From: Eimeria necatrix
Taxonomy: Eukaryota > Apicomplexa > Conoidasida > Eucoccidiorida > Eimeriidae
DNA length: 64,000 nt
Direction: 5' to 3'
Assembly: GCF_000499385.1 (NCBI RefSeq)
Contig: NW_013651818.1
Coordinates: 35,875-99,874, forward strand
The position numbers and the translations under genes are program-made. This document shows positions 1 through 11,864 of the stretch, piece by piece. Position 1 is the stretch's first letter. Every line of letters starts with the position of its first letter. The notes under the pieces are model-generated. The model was not told the origin of the DNA. It was given only the letters and a program-made list of their open reading frames with translations, and made no database searches.

Positions 1-2343
1 TTCTGAATTCCTAAAGAATGGGCATCTCACTTTCAATATTTATTATTCCTTTGGCCGCCAAAGTAAGAAGGAAAGTGCGGAGAAAAGGGTGAATGCTGCA
101 CAGGCAACGCCGAGTCGCCGCGGCGTCATAAACCTCACACAAGGCACACCCAAACGACTATGTCTGCAAACGAAGGCAGCATTCTTTCCAATATGCAGTT
201 CTTTGCGGGAACACCTCCGTGAGCCCCCTTGTACCTGCAGAAAGCAGCCAAGTAAATGCAGCAACAGACGCTAAGCCCGAAATACCAGGACTAAACCCTG
301 GAACCAGAGAAACGTGAACAAGTCGAGCCAGAGGGCGTAAACTAGTTCACAACTGGAGCTTGGAAACCTAAAATCTAGACTAAAAGCCCTAAAGCCTGGA
401 ACCCAAAGATCCCTCAGGGGTAGCTCTCCCCTTCAGTTTCTCGCGCCGCAAAGTGCCACTCAGTGCAACTCGGAATCACTGGATCCGACGGGCTACAGGT
501 AAAGCACAGCCCCTAGATGTCTCGCAGACGATTAAAATGACAATAAGATTGTCGCCGAGGGTTTAGGGTTTAGGGTTTAGGGTTTTAGGGCCGCTGACAT
601 GTTCTGGTGGATAAGAAGAATGTTGAACCAACTGTTCACGTCGCCCTCTGCGGGGACCTCATAGGTGACCTGAAGAGGCGCGAAAACAGAATTTATGATT
701 TAGGAAATTACACTGAGGCAAAAGCTAGAGAGTGATGCTTCTGCGACTTTCATTTATTTTACTTTGTGGTTTGAAGAGAAAATAAAAGAGCTGCCGCGGA
801 AGAGCTGCGCCTCCTCAGGCACCCTCCAGCAGAAGACATCAACAAAAAACGAGACAAACCCGAAAAAGAAAACGAACAGCCATTGCTGCGGTGGCTGGGC
901 AGCACATGCTGTTTCTAGGGTTTAGGGTTTACGGGCGAGGGTTTAGGGCCAAGGGCTGAGGGTTTAAAAGTTGGAGTGGAGACGAACTTTGCCGCTCATG
1001 TACGCGCGATGTAGGCGCTCGTCTCTGACCCATCCCATTCCATATATCGCCAGCTGAAGAGTGACACCAGCATGCATGCAGAAATGCATGCACACACTGC
1101 CTACGCTGCATGCATGCATGCACGCAGTCCAACTACTACATACAGGCATGCACACAGTGCAAGCACGTAATGCATGCATGCGAACAATGCATGCACTGCA
1201 TGCTTGCATGCAGATTATGCCAGTACTGCTTCCACAGACGCAGACAACGCATGCAGGCAATGCATGCAATGCATGCACATCACGCACGCAGTACGTGCGT
1301 GGCACTTGTTGGGAGCAGGCCTTGCATGCAGCCATTTCCTGCACAGCTGAGTAGGCAGCGCTTAAAGTAAAGTCTAAGGGGGCTCTTGTCTGCTTGCTTT
1401 ACTGGCTAGCTGCTCAGGCAGCCAAACGAAGCAAGAGCACAAACTAACATGCAACTCTAAAAACCATCACAAGCAAATTCTCCAGGTTAGAGACAAAAAG
1501 GGGAAAAAAGGATTAATAAAACAGGCAGATGAAATGTGCAGTTGCTTGCCTTCGAGTCGCCTTTTTTCAGCAGAATAGGCCTCACTCGTATATCTTCAAC
1601 GTTGTCAACTCGGCCAAAATAATTTATCTGAAATAAAAAACTCCCGCAGCAGCTGCACTCATCGCATGCGCGCACGCAGTCTAATACTAGAGACAGAGTT
1701 GAGTTTGTCACTTGCACTTTTGTTCTGCCTCGAGTGAGTGAAATGACGAAACACTTTAATGAGGCATTTCAGATCATTTTCAATACAGTCTTTCAAAAAA
1801 TACGTATGTGCTCGCAGCTCGCAACATCGCTGTCCCAGCACCAGCCATCATTACCCCGGGTGTCTGTACAGTTGAGAGACACAAAATGAAAGCTCACGAG
1901 ATGTGCTGCTTCTAATATGTCGAGGGGAGATAAGTGAGAGGCGTCGCCAGGGTCGTCTGCAGCGGCCCAAGCACAAAAACAAAAGTGACCCCAATGAGCT
2001 ACGTTCACTGCCAGTTGCAGTTATTTGCGGTGTACGGACACCCCACGAGAGCTGCACCCGCCACAAAGCAAAGACGAACCGCGTCTGACAAAAGTAATTG
2101 GCGAACAGCAGCACAACCAGCAGCAGCAGCTCAGCAAACAGCAGCAACCCCAGTGTAGATCCAGCTAGTGGGGCTTGCCGCACCATGGTTTCCGTGCATG
2201 GCAAAGACGGGCATGCACACATTGACGTTTTCACTTAAGTAGTTAAGTCCAAAACGAAATATGCCCGACGCCTGCTCTTGAAGAGCGTCCCTTGCTGCAC
2301 CATTCATCTGGGGGGTCTCTTGAACCGCCTGGAAGCCTCCAGC

Positions 2344-2392
<49 letters not shown>

Positions 2393-3192
2393 TTCTGGGC
2401 CGGCGCGGCTAACGCAGTGCTGCTCCCGGCTGCTGCTGCTTGCTGCGTCGCTTCGAGCTCGCCGTTGGGGGCAGCGGCAGATGTAGTAGTTGACAAAACG
2501 TCGAAGAGAACAGAGCCGGAGCCGAAGCAGTACTTGCGCAGCAGACACATTGCCCGGTACCTTAGCACAGCAGCAGCAGCAGCAGCAGCAGCGGCAGAGA
2601 GAAACTAAAGAGCCCCAAAGGAGCAGCCGCTGCTGCTTCCCCTCAGCAGCCAGCTAGCACCTGAACAGCCACTGGACAGAGAGAGCTGGGGCCGCCCCAC
2701 ACTTGCCGCGCGCCTTCCCCACGAAGTGCTGCTGTTCTGCTGCAGCAGTGCTGCCTTTTGCTGCTGCAGCGCCACCCGGCTGCTCTGCTGGCCTCGTGGC
2801 ACTTACAAAGTGGTCCTGTTGGGTTTGTTTTCGTCGAAGAGGTCCCCCGCATGCAAGACGAAGTCCACCTTCTCTCTGCGGCCAATTTGCAGGACTTCTT
2901 CGAAAGTTCGGAAGCTGTCGTTGCCGCGCACTGGGTCCTCCCCCTTGAAGCCCAAGTGGGTGTCAGTGGCAATCAAGATCTTGAAGGCGCTGTCCTCCCC
3001 CCCCTCCTCCCCAGGGGCCCCACAAGGGGCCCCGCCATCCTCTCCCTCGCCAGCAGCAAACAGCGGGGGGCCCTCATCGTGGCTGTCCTCGCTGGGCCGG
3101 CTCGCAGGCAAGCAGCAGCCGCCGGCGTACGCTGCAGCTGCTGGCGGACCCCCGCTGCTGGCTGCGCCAGCGCTGCGGAGGGAATCCGCCAT
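1..3192 (-). CDS. MRE11: MRE11 double-strand-break repair nuclease, 5' seven exons (runs off the window)
   Basis: Nuclease subunit of the MRE11-RAD50 complex, which processes DNA double-strand breaks and telomere ends in the nucleus. Seven exons join in phase on the minus strand: 3192-2807, 2560-2184, 1956-1898, 1627-1550, 1053-988, 669-599 and 234-150 (374 codons). The order of phosphoesterase motifs is diagnostic: FKILIATDTHLGF, GDLFDENKP, LLRKYCFG, MHGNHDDPGD (formed across the exon 2/3 junction), LDILEAAHL, LAIYGMGWVRDERL, SWFNILLIHQNM, MLPSFADIVVW. The next expected motif (GHEHEC) must lie beyond base 1. The Met start precedes an Ala/Gly/Pro/acidic tail of about 65 residues not seen in animal MRE11. 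Exon 2 carries a Ser/Asn run from a CAG-type repeat. Intron 4 uses a GC donor (AAG|GCAAGC); introns 4-6 hold CATG and telomere-like repeats. Identity is very secure; exon edges are inferred from conservation and phase. Confidence 0.93.
558..590. repeat. Telomere-like TTTAGGG repeats in MRE11 intron 6
   Basis: Four adjoining copies of the TTTAGGG unit, one with an extra T. They lie just downstream of the exon 6 donor, so the MRE11 sense strand reads CCCTAAA. Interstitial repeats of this type are known from Eimeria genomes. Confidence 0.9.
915..966. repeat. Degenerate telomere-like repeats in MRE11 intron 5
   Basis: Several imperfect TTTAGGG units separated by variants such as CGGGCGAGGG and AAGGGCTGAGGG. 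They sit directly after the exon 5 donor of MRE11, so two consecutive introns carry the same kind of repeat. Confidence 0.8.
1066..1330. repeat. CATG/TGCATGCA-rich low-complexity tract in MRE11 intron 4
   Basis: About 265 bases dominated by the self-complementary TGCATGCA and by TGCA/CATG variants. The tract lies inside the MRE11 intron that ends at the exon 5 acceptor (about base 1054). The open frames across it on both strands are Cys/His/Met/Ala-rich artefacts of the repeat, not genes. Confidence 0.85.
2342..2396. repeat. CAG/CTG trinucleotide repeat inside MRE11 exon 2
   Basis: GCTGCTGTT-type repeat on the plus strand, read as AGC/AAC codons (Ser/Asn run) in MRE11. It lies in an insertion between the conserved blocks around VLFDVLS and FRFGLNYL. 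Homopolymeric runs from CAG repeats are typical of Eimeria coding regions. A second tract (about 2566-2592) lies in intron 1 and forms the CTG-rich stretch just before the exon 2 acceptor. Confidence 0.9.
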
Positions 3193-4516
3193 TTAGCTGC
3201 TGCAAATTAGAGTTCAAAGGCTAGAGAGATATCAAATCTGATGCGGTCTCGAAGAGAGCATCAGAAATCTGTGAGATGGCCGTGCACTTCTTCGACCCGC
3301 GAAGAGCTACTGGCTACAGCCGGCGAGTGGGTGGGTGGCTGCACAGGAAGAGAACTGAGCCATGATGCTCTTACAATGCAACATGCACTGTCATGAAAGA
3401 AATCCAGTCCGCATAATGGTAAACATCTTGGAAGACTGCCCCGAATTGGCAGGATGGGGGAGCTGGAATTGGCAGGGGGAGCAGCCTGAGGCCTTGGTGG
3501 TCTGTGGTCGGTTCTCGTTGATAGAGATCCTTTCAGGATTTCACAGATTCAGATAAATCGCTGACTTTTGGAATATGAGGCAGTAACTAGTGCAGATGGA
3601 GCTGCGCTTTCCGACCTTTCATGAATTTCCTCCCATCTAGTGAGTAATGCGCCGAAAAAAAGGTGAATTTTCCCTATCCTGCTTCCGCTGTAAGTCATAC
3701 AAGCACTGTAAATTCGACCTTTTCATATTAACAATTCATATCTCTATGGGAGCACCCAGAAACGTAAGGTAATCTAGGGGCCCAGTCCCAAGAAGGTACT
3801 GAGTGGTGGTTGCTGTTGTTCTTGCTGATCCCGTTGGTGTTGTTGCATTCGTTACTAGTTAAGCCTTTAGTAGCTGTGTTTGGACGTTTAACATTAACTT
3901 ATTTACTTTAAGTTTACTTCCAAGCGGAACCACTGATCCCATCCATTCGAACCAGTACAGCCGACTGAAGCAGCTTCGTTTGCGTTCAGTCCTCACCATT
4001 CCAGCTGAAGTGTGTGCCAGTGTGAGATACTGTTAAAGCATTACTTCTTAGTGAAATGGCAAAAAATTTGACCTCGCTTCTACTGTGAGGAAGCTGTAGT
4101 AACGTCTTTTTCCTTGATCGATTAGGGCTAGTGCTCAATTGACGCAATTGGGAAATGAACTATGAGAAAGGCTTCAGATGATGGGCCTTTTTGTGTCTTG
4201 AGGGTATCTCTTCTCACGCTCACGTATTCTTCCCTTCCATTTACTAAGCAAATCATTAAGTACATCTTTTGATGTATGGTTGCTCAGTTTTCACTCCGCT
4301 TTCTGCCGAAAATCTCCTTGCAGCTGAGCAGACCGGCAGAGGTCAAACCTGGTCAAGGTTGCCTGCTCAGCCACACGCCGGCAGTGATCGCAAAGATATT
4401 TCGCGAAAAGTCCTTTCATATTTAGTAGGCCTTTTAGCCTATCCATTTATGGCCGCCTCGTCTCGATTGTTACTTGCTGGAAGGCCTGTGGACCGCTGCT
4501 TCTCGCTTCGGAAAAG
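3193..4516. other. Intergenic region between MRE11 and the coiled-coil gene
   Basis: This 1.3-kb stretch separates two divergently transcribed genes and should hold both promoters. I see no convincing coding frame, RNA gene or repeat in it. The composition loses the CAG/telomere repeats that mark the MRE11 side. Confidence 0.6.
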
Positions 4517-7500
4517 ATGCAACAGCAGCCGACTGAAACCGAGGCTGCCTCTGGCTCCGGAGGCGCCGTCCGATCTAATGATACAAACACACGGGCAACT
4601 CTTTTGAATATGCAAAGAGGCGGCGTGAAGGAAATACTGCGGAACTTCGAACGAAAAACGCAGTAAGCCAGGCACCAGCGCTGAAGCCGCTCGCAGGCAG
4701 ACTGTTCCGTTCAGACCGTTCCATTGCAGCTGCAGCTGATCTGTCCCTTATCAGAAACCTCATATCCTCTAATAATAAATGTACACTGCAGAACGTTTAG
4801 CTCTTCTTAGTAAACGTACCCGACTTTCTAGGCAGGCCCGTGAATATCCAATATCCTGGCGTTGTTCATGTTCAATGCAGAAACGGACCCGTGCAGTCGG
4901 TGGGCGGTGGAACGGTGCTACGGCATAAGCAGCAAGAAGTAAATTCAACTTTCTCTTCATCTGCATCTGAGAGGAAGGTAATCAAAGTGTTATGCCCAAG
5001 CAACAGTTTGGGTTCCCCCTACATCTCGTCAAGCTCGCAGCCAATAGAATCAATCCACCACATGGCCTTGTGAAAGATAGTAGATGGGGAGCCATAGAAA
5101 CACAAGCATTTGCGATGAGTTGCAGTTTTTAGCACCGCTTGTTTCATCTAAAAAGGCCAAGGCAAGCAGAACGGCGTTCTTTGCGAATTCGTCCGGCTGC
5201 AGTTACAGGAGCTTCAAAGCGTTTTGAAACACCGCGAGGAGTTGATTCGTTCCCTTGAGGGTGCAGTTGCTCAGCGCGAGTCCGATTTGTCCTTCGTGCT
5301 AAAAGAAAAGTTTCACCTTTCCAAGGAAATCGTCGCTTCACGGTCTGCCTCACAGCCAAGCGGCGGCCCCTGCCCCTTTGGTGTCCACCAAAACGCGTCA
5401 GTCCCAGTACAATCCACAACAGTGGGAAACGGAATTTCTCTCCAGCCGGCCAACTCGTGCACAGCGGGTGAGCCGCAGGCAGAAGCTTTCGCGGCTCAGC
5501 GACTGCAGCCAGAGAGCAGCAGCTGTAGCGACCCTGAGGACAGGAGCGGCGTTGGAGTGCCTTGTAGCTTTAGTGGGACCAGCAGGGGGCCAAAAAGCGA
5601 CTCTCGAAAGGCCCCCAAAAGAAACGACTGCGGCGAAGCTGAAGAGCTGTCGCCGAAGCGCGTTACGTGGAGAGAAACCCAAAGCCCGAACAGACTTTCC
5701 ACTGAAGAAATTGACGGAGCAGAAGAGATGGAAGGCACAGCGCCGGCCGATGCACCGCGTGAAGTGGGAGCACTGGCAGCAACTTCCCAAAGTGCAAGCA
5801 GTGCACATTCATGTCCACGACAATCGGGGGCTGCGGAAGGCGACAGTACAGTGAAGCAGGAGCTGCCTGTAGAGCCAGGACTGTCGTTTTCCGGTGATGA
5901 AGACACTGTCAGCATCGGGTTGCCGCCGGAGGCTCCTGAAAAGTCTTGCAGTGCCACCAGTGCTGCAGATCCGCGCCGAAATGAACTGAGGCCGTCTAAA
6001 TGCTCTGAGACCTCTCGCTCTAAGGACCTTCTGGCAAACGCCGCAGAATACCTCGACTTAAATAGCTGGCGGCTTGACAAAAATCTCGCGCAAGCGGAGC
6101 AGTATAATGGCTGCATGGCGGTGTCAGTAGCTAGTGAAGGCAAGCACAAAGCTGAGGAGGCAAAATTGGACGAAAGGGGACGCGTCGAAACCCGCAACAA
6201 CACGCGGAACATTCACTTTTCAACGGCAATAGACCAAGATCGGAAGGTAGTGGATGGTGCAGGCGAAGGGGGCGATCCAACGGACTCACCGGATCTTCAT
6301 AGCGGCACTAGAGTGAGGGCCGGTCTTTTCAGCAGCACCACGTGGCCACTAGGCAGGCAGCTTTCAAGGATCTGCTTTTACTTGTGATAGTTTGTTACTC
6401 AGCAAAACTAAAAGGCCGTGCACCCATCTGCAAATTCTGCTTTTGCGAGTGCAGTTCCAGGCGGAACTGTTCTTTAAGGCTCTATTGGTAAGCACTGCCC
6501 AAGGCAAGTGCCTTGCAGCGTACATTTGATTAGGCATGTATGATGTGCTTTCTAAGTGTGGTTGGTGCTCCCTCTTCTGCACCTAAGGGCAGCAACGAAG
6601 CGTAGCTGTGGATGGGCTTATACTGCAGGTGCAAACGCAGGCCATGATTGAAGCGGAAGCGGAGACTTCAGACGTCCTAGAAATGCAAGATGGTGAGAAT
6701 TTTGATTCATGCCGGCGCAGCTTCCAGCTGGGAGCTAGAAGGAGCTGGGGTGAACATTGGGGGAGAGGCGCTTACCAGTTTCCCGTTTGCTTCTAATTCG
6801 TCGATCAGCTGACTACAGATCGTGAAGCGTTTTCAAACAAAGCTGGCATGCCTCCCAATCTTTTTTATTATGTGCAGTTAGCCGCATTGTGTGAATTGTA
6901 TTTGTGTTTCTCACACTGGCCGGTAGCGCTGTGTTTGTTTCGTGCGCAGAATTGTCGTCTAAGATAGACTTCCTGCAGAATGCTTTTGAAGAGGTATCAG
7001 ATAACACGGAAGTCTTTCAAATGCGCCTACCCATGGAAATCAGGCGCTCTTTCATATGGAGCTGAAAAGGCGCATTGTTTGTCTCATTTCAATGTACTGT
7101 GTGCTGTCCTTCAGATTTGTCAGGAGCTAGACGCCGCTAGGAAGGAGAACAGAGCCCTCGTCCAGTGCGTACTACAGCGAACATAAATTCTGTAATTGTA
7201 AACTTCATTTTGCCTTGCCAGAGCCATACTTCAAGTCTCCATGCAAATGCATTTCTTGGTGTTTTCTTTGCTTCGACAAACTGTAACCCACTGGACGCAA
7301 TGTGAAAAGCTCTGTGCCGGCGACGGGTAGGCACCGCCAAAGGCCTTCATCAGATATTGTTCAAATACATTCTGCAGAAGATTTACTTTTCGACTGCTTA
7401 CGCTGTGTGGAAGGGTGGCGTAACTTAAGCTGGTGTTGCTTGTTCCGGGCAAGTTACACAAGCATAGTACGTTCGAATTCTGAAAGGTCTTGTCATGCAC

Positions 7501-8518
7501 CACTGGTACGATGGCGTGATTCTTCACCCAACAGTGTTCATATATTCTTAAGGCTGATCTCTTCGTGTGTAGGAGGATTTCACTGAACGACACACAAAAG
7601 AACCCGATCACTGAACCATCTGAGATGCCTACAGCATCAAATAAAAGGAGTAAGCCGAACACATAAGTAGCTGCACAATATCAAGCAAAGTGGGTACGTC
7701 CAAACTAGCTGCATATCGATACTCACCCCACTTTCGAATATTTTCTAGTGCTCTTGCATCGAATGCGACAGATATTGGTAGTTGTCGAGTCACACAGTCT
7801 GAAGCACATAAGGGGGAGCCTGGACAATGTGAAACTTTCTATGAATGTTTCAGCCACCAACAGTGGAGAGTGCGCTTCGTCCCTCTCCCAGGCATCGCTC
7901 AACTTGACGAGGACTGTTGCCGGCATTCAAAAGGAGGTACTCCAAAGTAATCACCCAACGATAATAAATAGTGCAAGAAGTGTAGATCGTCTGTTGCTGC
8001 AAAATTACGCATTACAAAGCCTAGCTTTTGCTTGCCCAATGCTGTGAAAATTTTCATTTACCAAAAGCAGTACAGCAAACTGACACGTTTGCTCGGACTC
8101 AGAACGTGTCTGCGCGCAGCATCATGAAGAAAGCATGGAGGAAAAACTGGAAAAAGCACTTCTACAGATTCGCAGTCTTGAGGAAAAGTATGCAAGATCA
8201 GAGTCTGCCCTCAGTACTGCGCAAGCTGCATTGAATGAGGCTCGGAATCAAATAACGTTTTTGCAGCAAAGATGCGAACTTTTGCAGGAATTTGACAAAC
8301 GGGTGAGCCTCGGCACTTCGTGCAGTTATGCAAACCCAGGTGGAATTCTGCAGCGGTGCATGCACTACTACGCCTTCTACGTGTGATTCAAAGCAGTCCA
8401 TGGCTTATTTTGCTTTTTTCAGACTTGGCAACTGCTTGAGAAGTTAATGCTGAATGTAGTTCAAGAAGGCGGACCTCCAGCTGGCACGTTCTCAGCGAGA
8501 GCAGGCGGCGATGACTGA
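4517..8518 (+). CDS. Multi-exon coiled-coil protein, unknown function
   Basis: Probable start ATG at 4517 (MQQQPTETEAASG...). Exons that join in phase are 4517-4662, about 4792-4839 (junction uncertain), 4933-4977, 5203-6246, 6629-6692, 6950-6993, 7115-7168, 7772-7936, 8120-8302 and 8423-8518 (stop TGA). The large exon starts with a coiled-coil segment (LQELQSVLKHREELIRSLEG) followed by about 270 Ser/Glu/Pro-rich, probably disordered residues. The small exons restore heptad-like sequence (ICQELDAARKENRALVQ; MEEKLEKALLQIRSLEEKYA; RNQITFLQQRCELLQEFDKR). No catalytic or targeting motif is visible. The architecture suits a structural or cytoskeleton-associated protein, but that is inference. The donor at 6246 was chosen because it is the in-phase GT that joins the next exon; exons between 7168 and 7772 may be missed. 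Confidence 0.7.
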
Positions 8519-8978
8519 AACGTGCTAGGACTGCACGGAACGAAACTATTTGGGTTCAAATATTTTTAGTATCTTAAAAACGTTTGGGGGCCTTCGACAC
8601 AAAGAGTTTTGTGTCCTTGGGTCACTGCAACATTTTGCTTCTGACGTCGATGCTAGAGCTTTCGACTAGGCAAGTCATGTTTTGCCTATCAAAGCTATTG
8701 TACAGTCGTCCTCGTTCACACATTTAGGGGCCACAATTAATTTAATATCATTGAGCATCCAAGTAAAGAGGTATTATCACGTTCAAATCAGGGAAATTTA
8801 GGGAGTTCGCAAGATCGGCTGTAGCTAGATAAACTGACACTAGTCAGGTGTATCGACACCTGCCATGAACCTGGAGAAAGTGCAGTCATTCGCGCTGCAC
8901 TAGAATTGCTGCATGAGCGAATAGTTTGCCGGGCTCAGAACCGGGGATATTCAATAGTCACTATTTCATCTAGCCACC

Positions 8979-10976
8979 ATGAGAGCCTACGGCGCGGCCC
9001 TCATTGCCGCTTGCTCCATTGTGAGCAGTGGAGCAATAGACGTGTTGGAGGGACCCGAGTTCATTGATGTCCTCCTTCCGGAAGTTGCACACGTGTTTGG
9101 AGTGACATCAGCTCATCATACGACTCTCGAGGAAATGAACCTGTAAATAAATCGGCTTACCTGACCTGATCACAGGCTGCATCAATTCATTTTCTTCAGG
9201 AGAGCCGAAGATGTATACGTCCTCCCTCGTGCCCCTAAGCTTGAAGACTGCCTTTCTGCTCTTGTTGGCATTCCGATGACTCACCAGGTACATTTTATTA
9301 CTTTCTTTAGTCGTCGCCTTCAGTGCCTAAGGAAGAACATCTTTTCAGATCAAGCCATTCTCTGACTCCATCAGCATGCTCGATGTCAAGCCATACGAGA
9401 ATGCTCAGTTGAAGATCGTAAGGGCTTTCGTACCTCGTTTGTTGGAGCTGAAGAATATCCGCTTTACAGGCAGAAGCGCGTGCCGCGGAATTAGCAGCTT
9501 CTGTAGCGCCGGTACTTCCTATTGTTCCGAAAAAAGCTGTCATCAGCCTTTAACTGAGAGTTTTGCGGTTCAGCTTGTGTCGCTTGCACCTAAATCCAAG
9601 TTCAACAAGTCGGCATCCTTCTTCAGCATTGAGGTTGCTCCTGGCCCGTACCAATCGACGCTTTACGCGGTCGTTCAGGCGCTAGTCTATTCCATCCTTG
9701 TAAGCTAGTGCTGCGTTTGGTTCTGCGATGGGCGGGCTCATGATCTCGTTTACCCAGGTTCCGGGAGCTCTCAGAGGCATTCGCAGAGGGTACGCTACCA
9801 ACAGTCACGAAACCTCAAACGCTTCTTGATAATTTAAAAAACAGGAGATCAACTGCCAATGTCGGAAAGATGCTTATTGGCACAGCCTTCTTTGTCTACC
9901 ACTCTGCCGGCATAGTGATCCTCCAAAATGGTACGAATTGCTGCACGATTTATTTTCCACTTCACTGGTAATAACGCACCACAGTGCTGTGCCTGAGGGC
10001 GCTGTTCGCCATCCCACTGGCTCTGATCTTCGGTCTCGTCGGCATGATGCTTGCGCTCAGATCTGTGGAGTCTGTTGAGCAACTGCGAAGTGTTCGGGAT
10101 CACCTTCCCCATCTCCAAGGAATGGAAAGAGTAGGGTTGACATGGCTCGTAACTAGGGGAATATGTAGATCATCATATCTGACAGGAACCGGTTGCATGG
10201 TGTTCCTGCATGAAAATGTACTGCATTCTCATGGCGAACCTCTCCTACCATTTCCTTTCAAGGCAAGTTGAATAAGTACAAGTTCCATCTACTTCTATCA
10301 TTACCGCTAACAATAACACAGCCTGTTGCCATACCGCTATGGTGTGGCAGGGATCCTGACGAGCAACGTGATGATCGCTGGACTGCTTTATTTGGCATAT
10401 CTGGTGGTGGTCTCGTGTCTTGTACTACGCAAGCTTAGATCGGACGCTGACAGCCGAAAAGTGCAATGCCGCATTGTTTCCTTCAATTGCGCATACATTG
10501 TGGCCTCTGGCGTAACTTTCTATACTAATGTAAGATTCATTCATTTATGGGCGCCGGAAGGAACAACAGTACACAATTGAACACAGTTGGTTGCGGTCTA
10601 CTACGGCGTAGGTGACTTTGTCGCCCTGGAGCCAGGTTTGTCTCCACAATATACAAGTTTCTTGCGAGCCTCACCCATTGCTGTTCTATAGCCGTATTCT
10701 TCGCCGCCAATCGGATCTTTGAGCTTAACCTGGGAACAATTGTCGCAATCATTGCGCTTCTGTCCATGTGGGGTGTTGGATACCATGAGCAAAGTAAGGA
10801 TTTTTCATCAATAAGTCTTCGACACAGATTAGTACTTTCTGAATTTAGGTCAAATGGATGAGAGCGGAAAGAATGTGTCTTCAATGTCCTCCGTGGCTCT
10901 GTCCACTCATGAAGAGTCGCGCAGGGCACTGGAAGAGGCACTCCATGAAATGCGCACTGGCGTGTACAGGGAGTAA
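8979..10976 (+). CDS. 13-exon polytopic membrane protein with signal peptide
   Basis: Start ATG at 8979 follows CCACC and opens a signal peptide (MRAYGAALIAACSIVSSGAI). Thirteen exons join in phase: 8979-9142, 9200-9287, 9349-9417, 9470 to about 9511 (or 9538), 9574-9699, 9758-9789, 9845-9930, 9985-10130, 10186-10262, 10322-10529, 10587-10635, 10692-10793 and 10849-10976. The product is about 440 residues: a luminal/extracellular domain of roughly 180 residues, then about six hydrophobic segments (e.g. MLIGTAFFVYHSAGIVIL, LFAIPLALIFGLVGMMLAL, GTIVAIIALLSMWGVGY) and a short polar Ser/Glu-rich C-terminal tail. Intron 9 uses a GC donor (AG|GCAAGT). I do not recognise the family. Consistent phases over 12 introns make the model strong although the function is unknown. 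Confidence 0.8.
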
Positions 10977-11864
10977 TCTTGTGCACCAAAACACGTTTTC
11001 GGCTTTTGCCCCAACTTTACACAAATGTTCTAAGACACTATGCGAAAATATCAATTCCGATGGTGTACAATTCTTGGAAAACTTAGACCGCTCCCAAAAG
11101 TTTGAGACTGCTTACATGAGTAACTAAGATAGTTGTGTAGCTCTGGGACAAAAGAATGCCTGATAGTGCGATAACTATGTGAACAATATGTGGTCGCATT
11201 AGGCTATGGTTTTATGTCCGTGCAGGCCTTTCATGCAGTCTAATGAAACACATGTCACACGGTGGTACAGTTAGAGGGGGGGTCACTTCACAATCCCTCG
11301 TTGCATTTGCCTTGAATAAAGTTTATATAGTCATTTTCACCATAATACTCTGCAATACATTTCGTTTGAAGTGAAACGTCGAAGTAACATCATGCGCTGG
11401 CATTCCTCGTGCGCTTTCTCAACAGCTGCATGCAATGATCGTTTCACCATGTTCACAAGCTTTCTCGGGTTCTTCATATAAGATACTCTTTCTATTCATT
11501 ATTTTTGTTGGAAAAGGAGAGTAACTCATCTTGTCTGTACGTTTTGAGGTAGGATCAGCAAGCGGCTTCATTCATGAAAGGATTTACAGGTGAAGGGCAA
11601 GAAAACGCCTGTGGAGGGCCTAATGCGTTTCCTGTACCTATTTGGAATACAAGTGACTCGGTCTTCGGCCTAAAATGAGTTGGCCTTTTACCATCTTGCC
11701 AAGCATACGTTAACAATGTTGCTTCGGCGTCGTTCAGTGCGTGCAGGCGCTGTACAGCAACTGGCGTCCGCCGAAAAGAGCATATTTAACCACGATGTAT
11801 TTTGAGACTTTCCAAGCCGTTTGCCTGCTGTAGAGGAGACAGCATTAGGGCACACCTCAACGAA
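10977..11864. other. Intergenic region upstream of the WD40 gene
   Basis: About 0.9 kb between two same-strand genes; AT-richer than the flanking exons. I see no coding frame with splice support, RNA gene or repeat in it. Confidence 0.5.

Noticed and set aside
929..1370. Overlapping Cys/His/Met-rich open frames on both strands
   Set aside because: They are translations of the TGCATGCA repeat; only the end of the minus frame (1053-988) is real, as MRE11 exon 5.
2243..2608. Poly-Gln, poly-Leu and poly-Cys frames
   Set aside because: Shadow readings of the CAG/CTG repeat in MRE11 exon 2 and intron 1.
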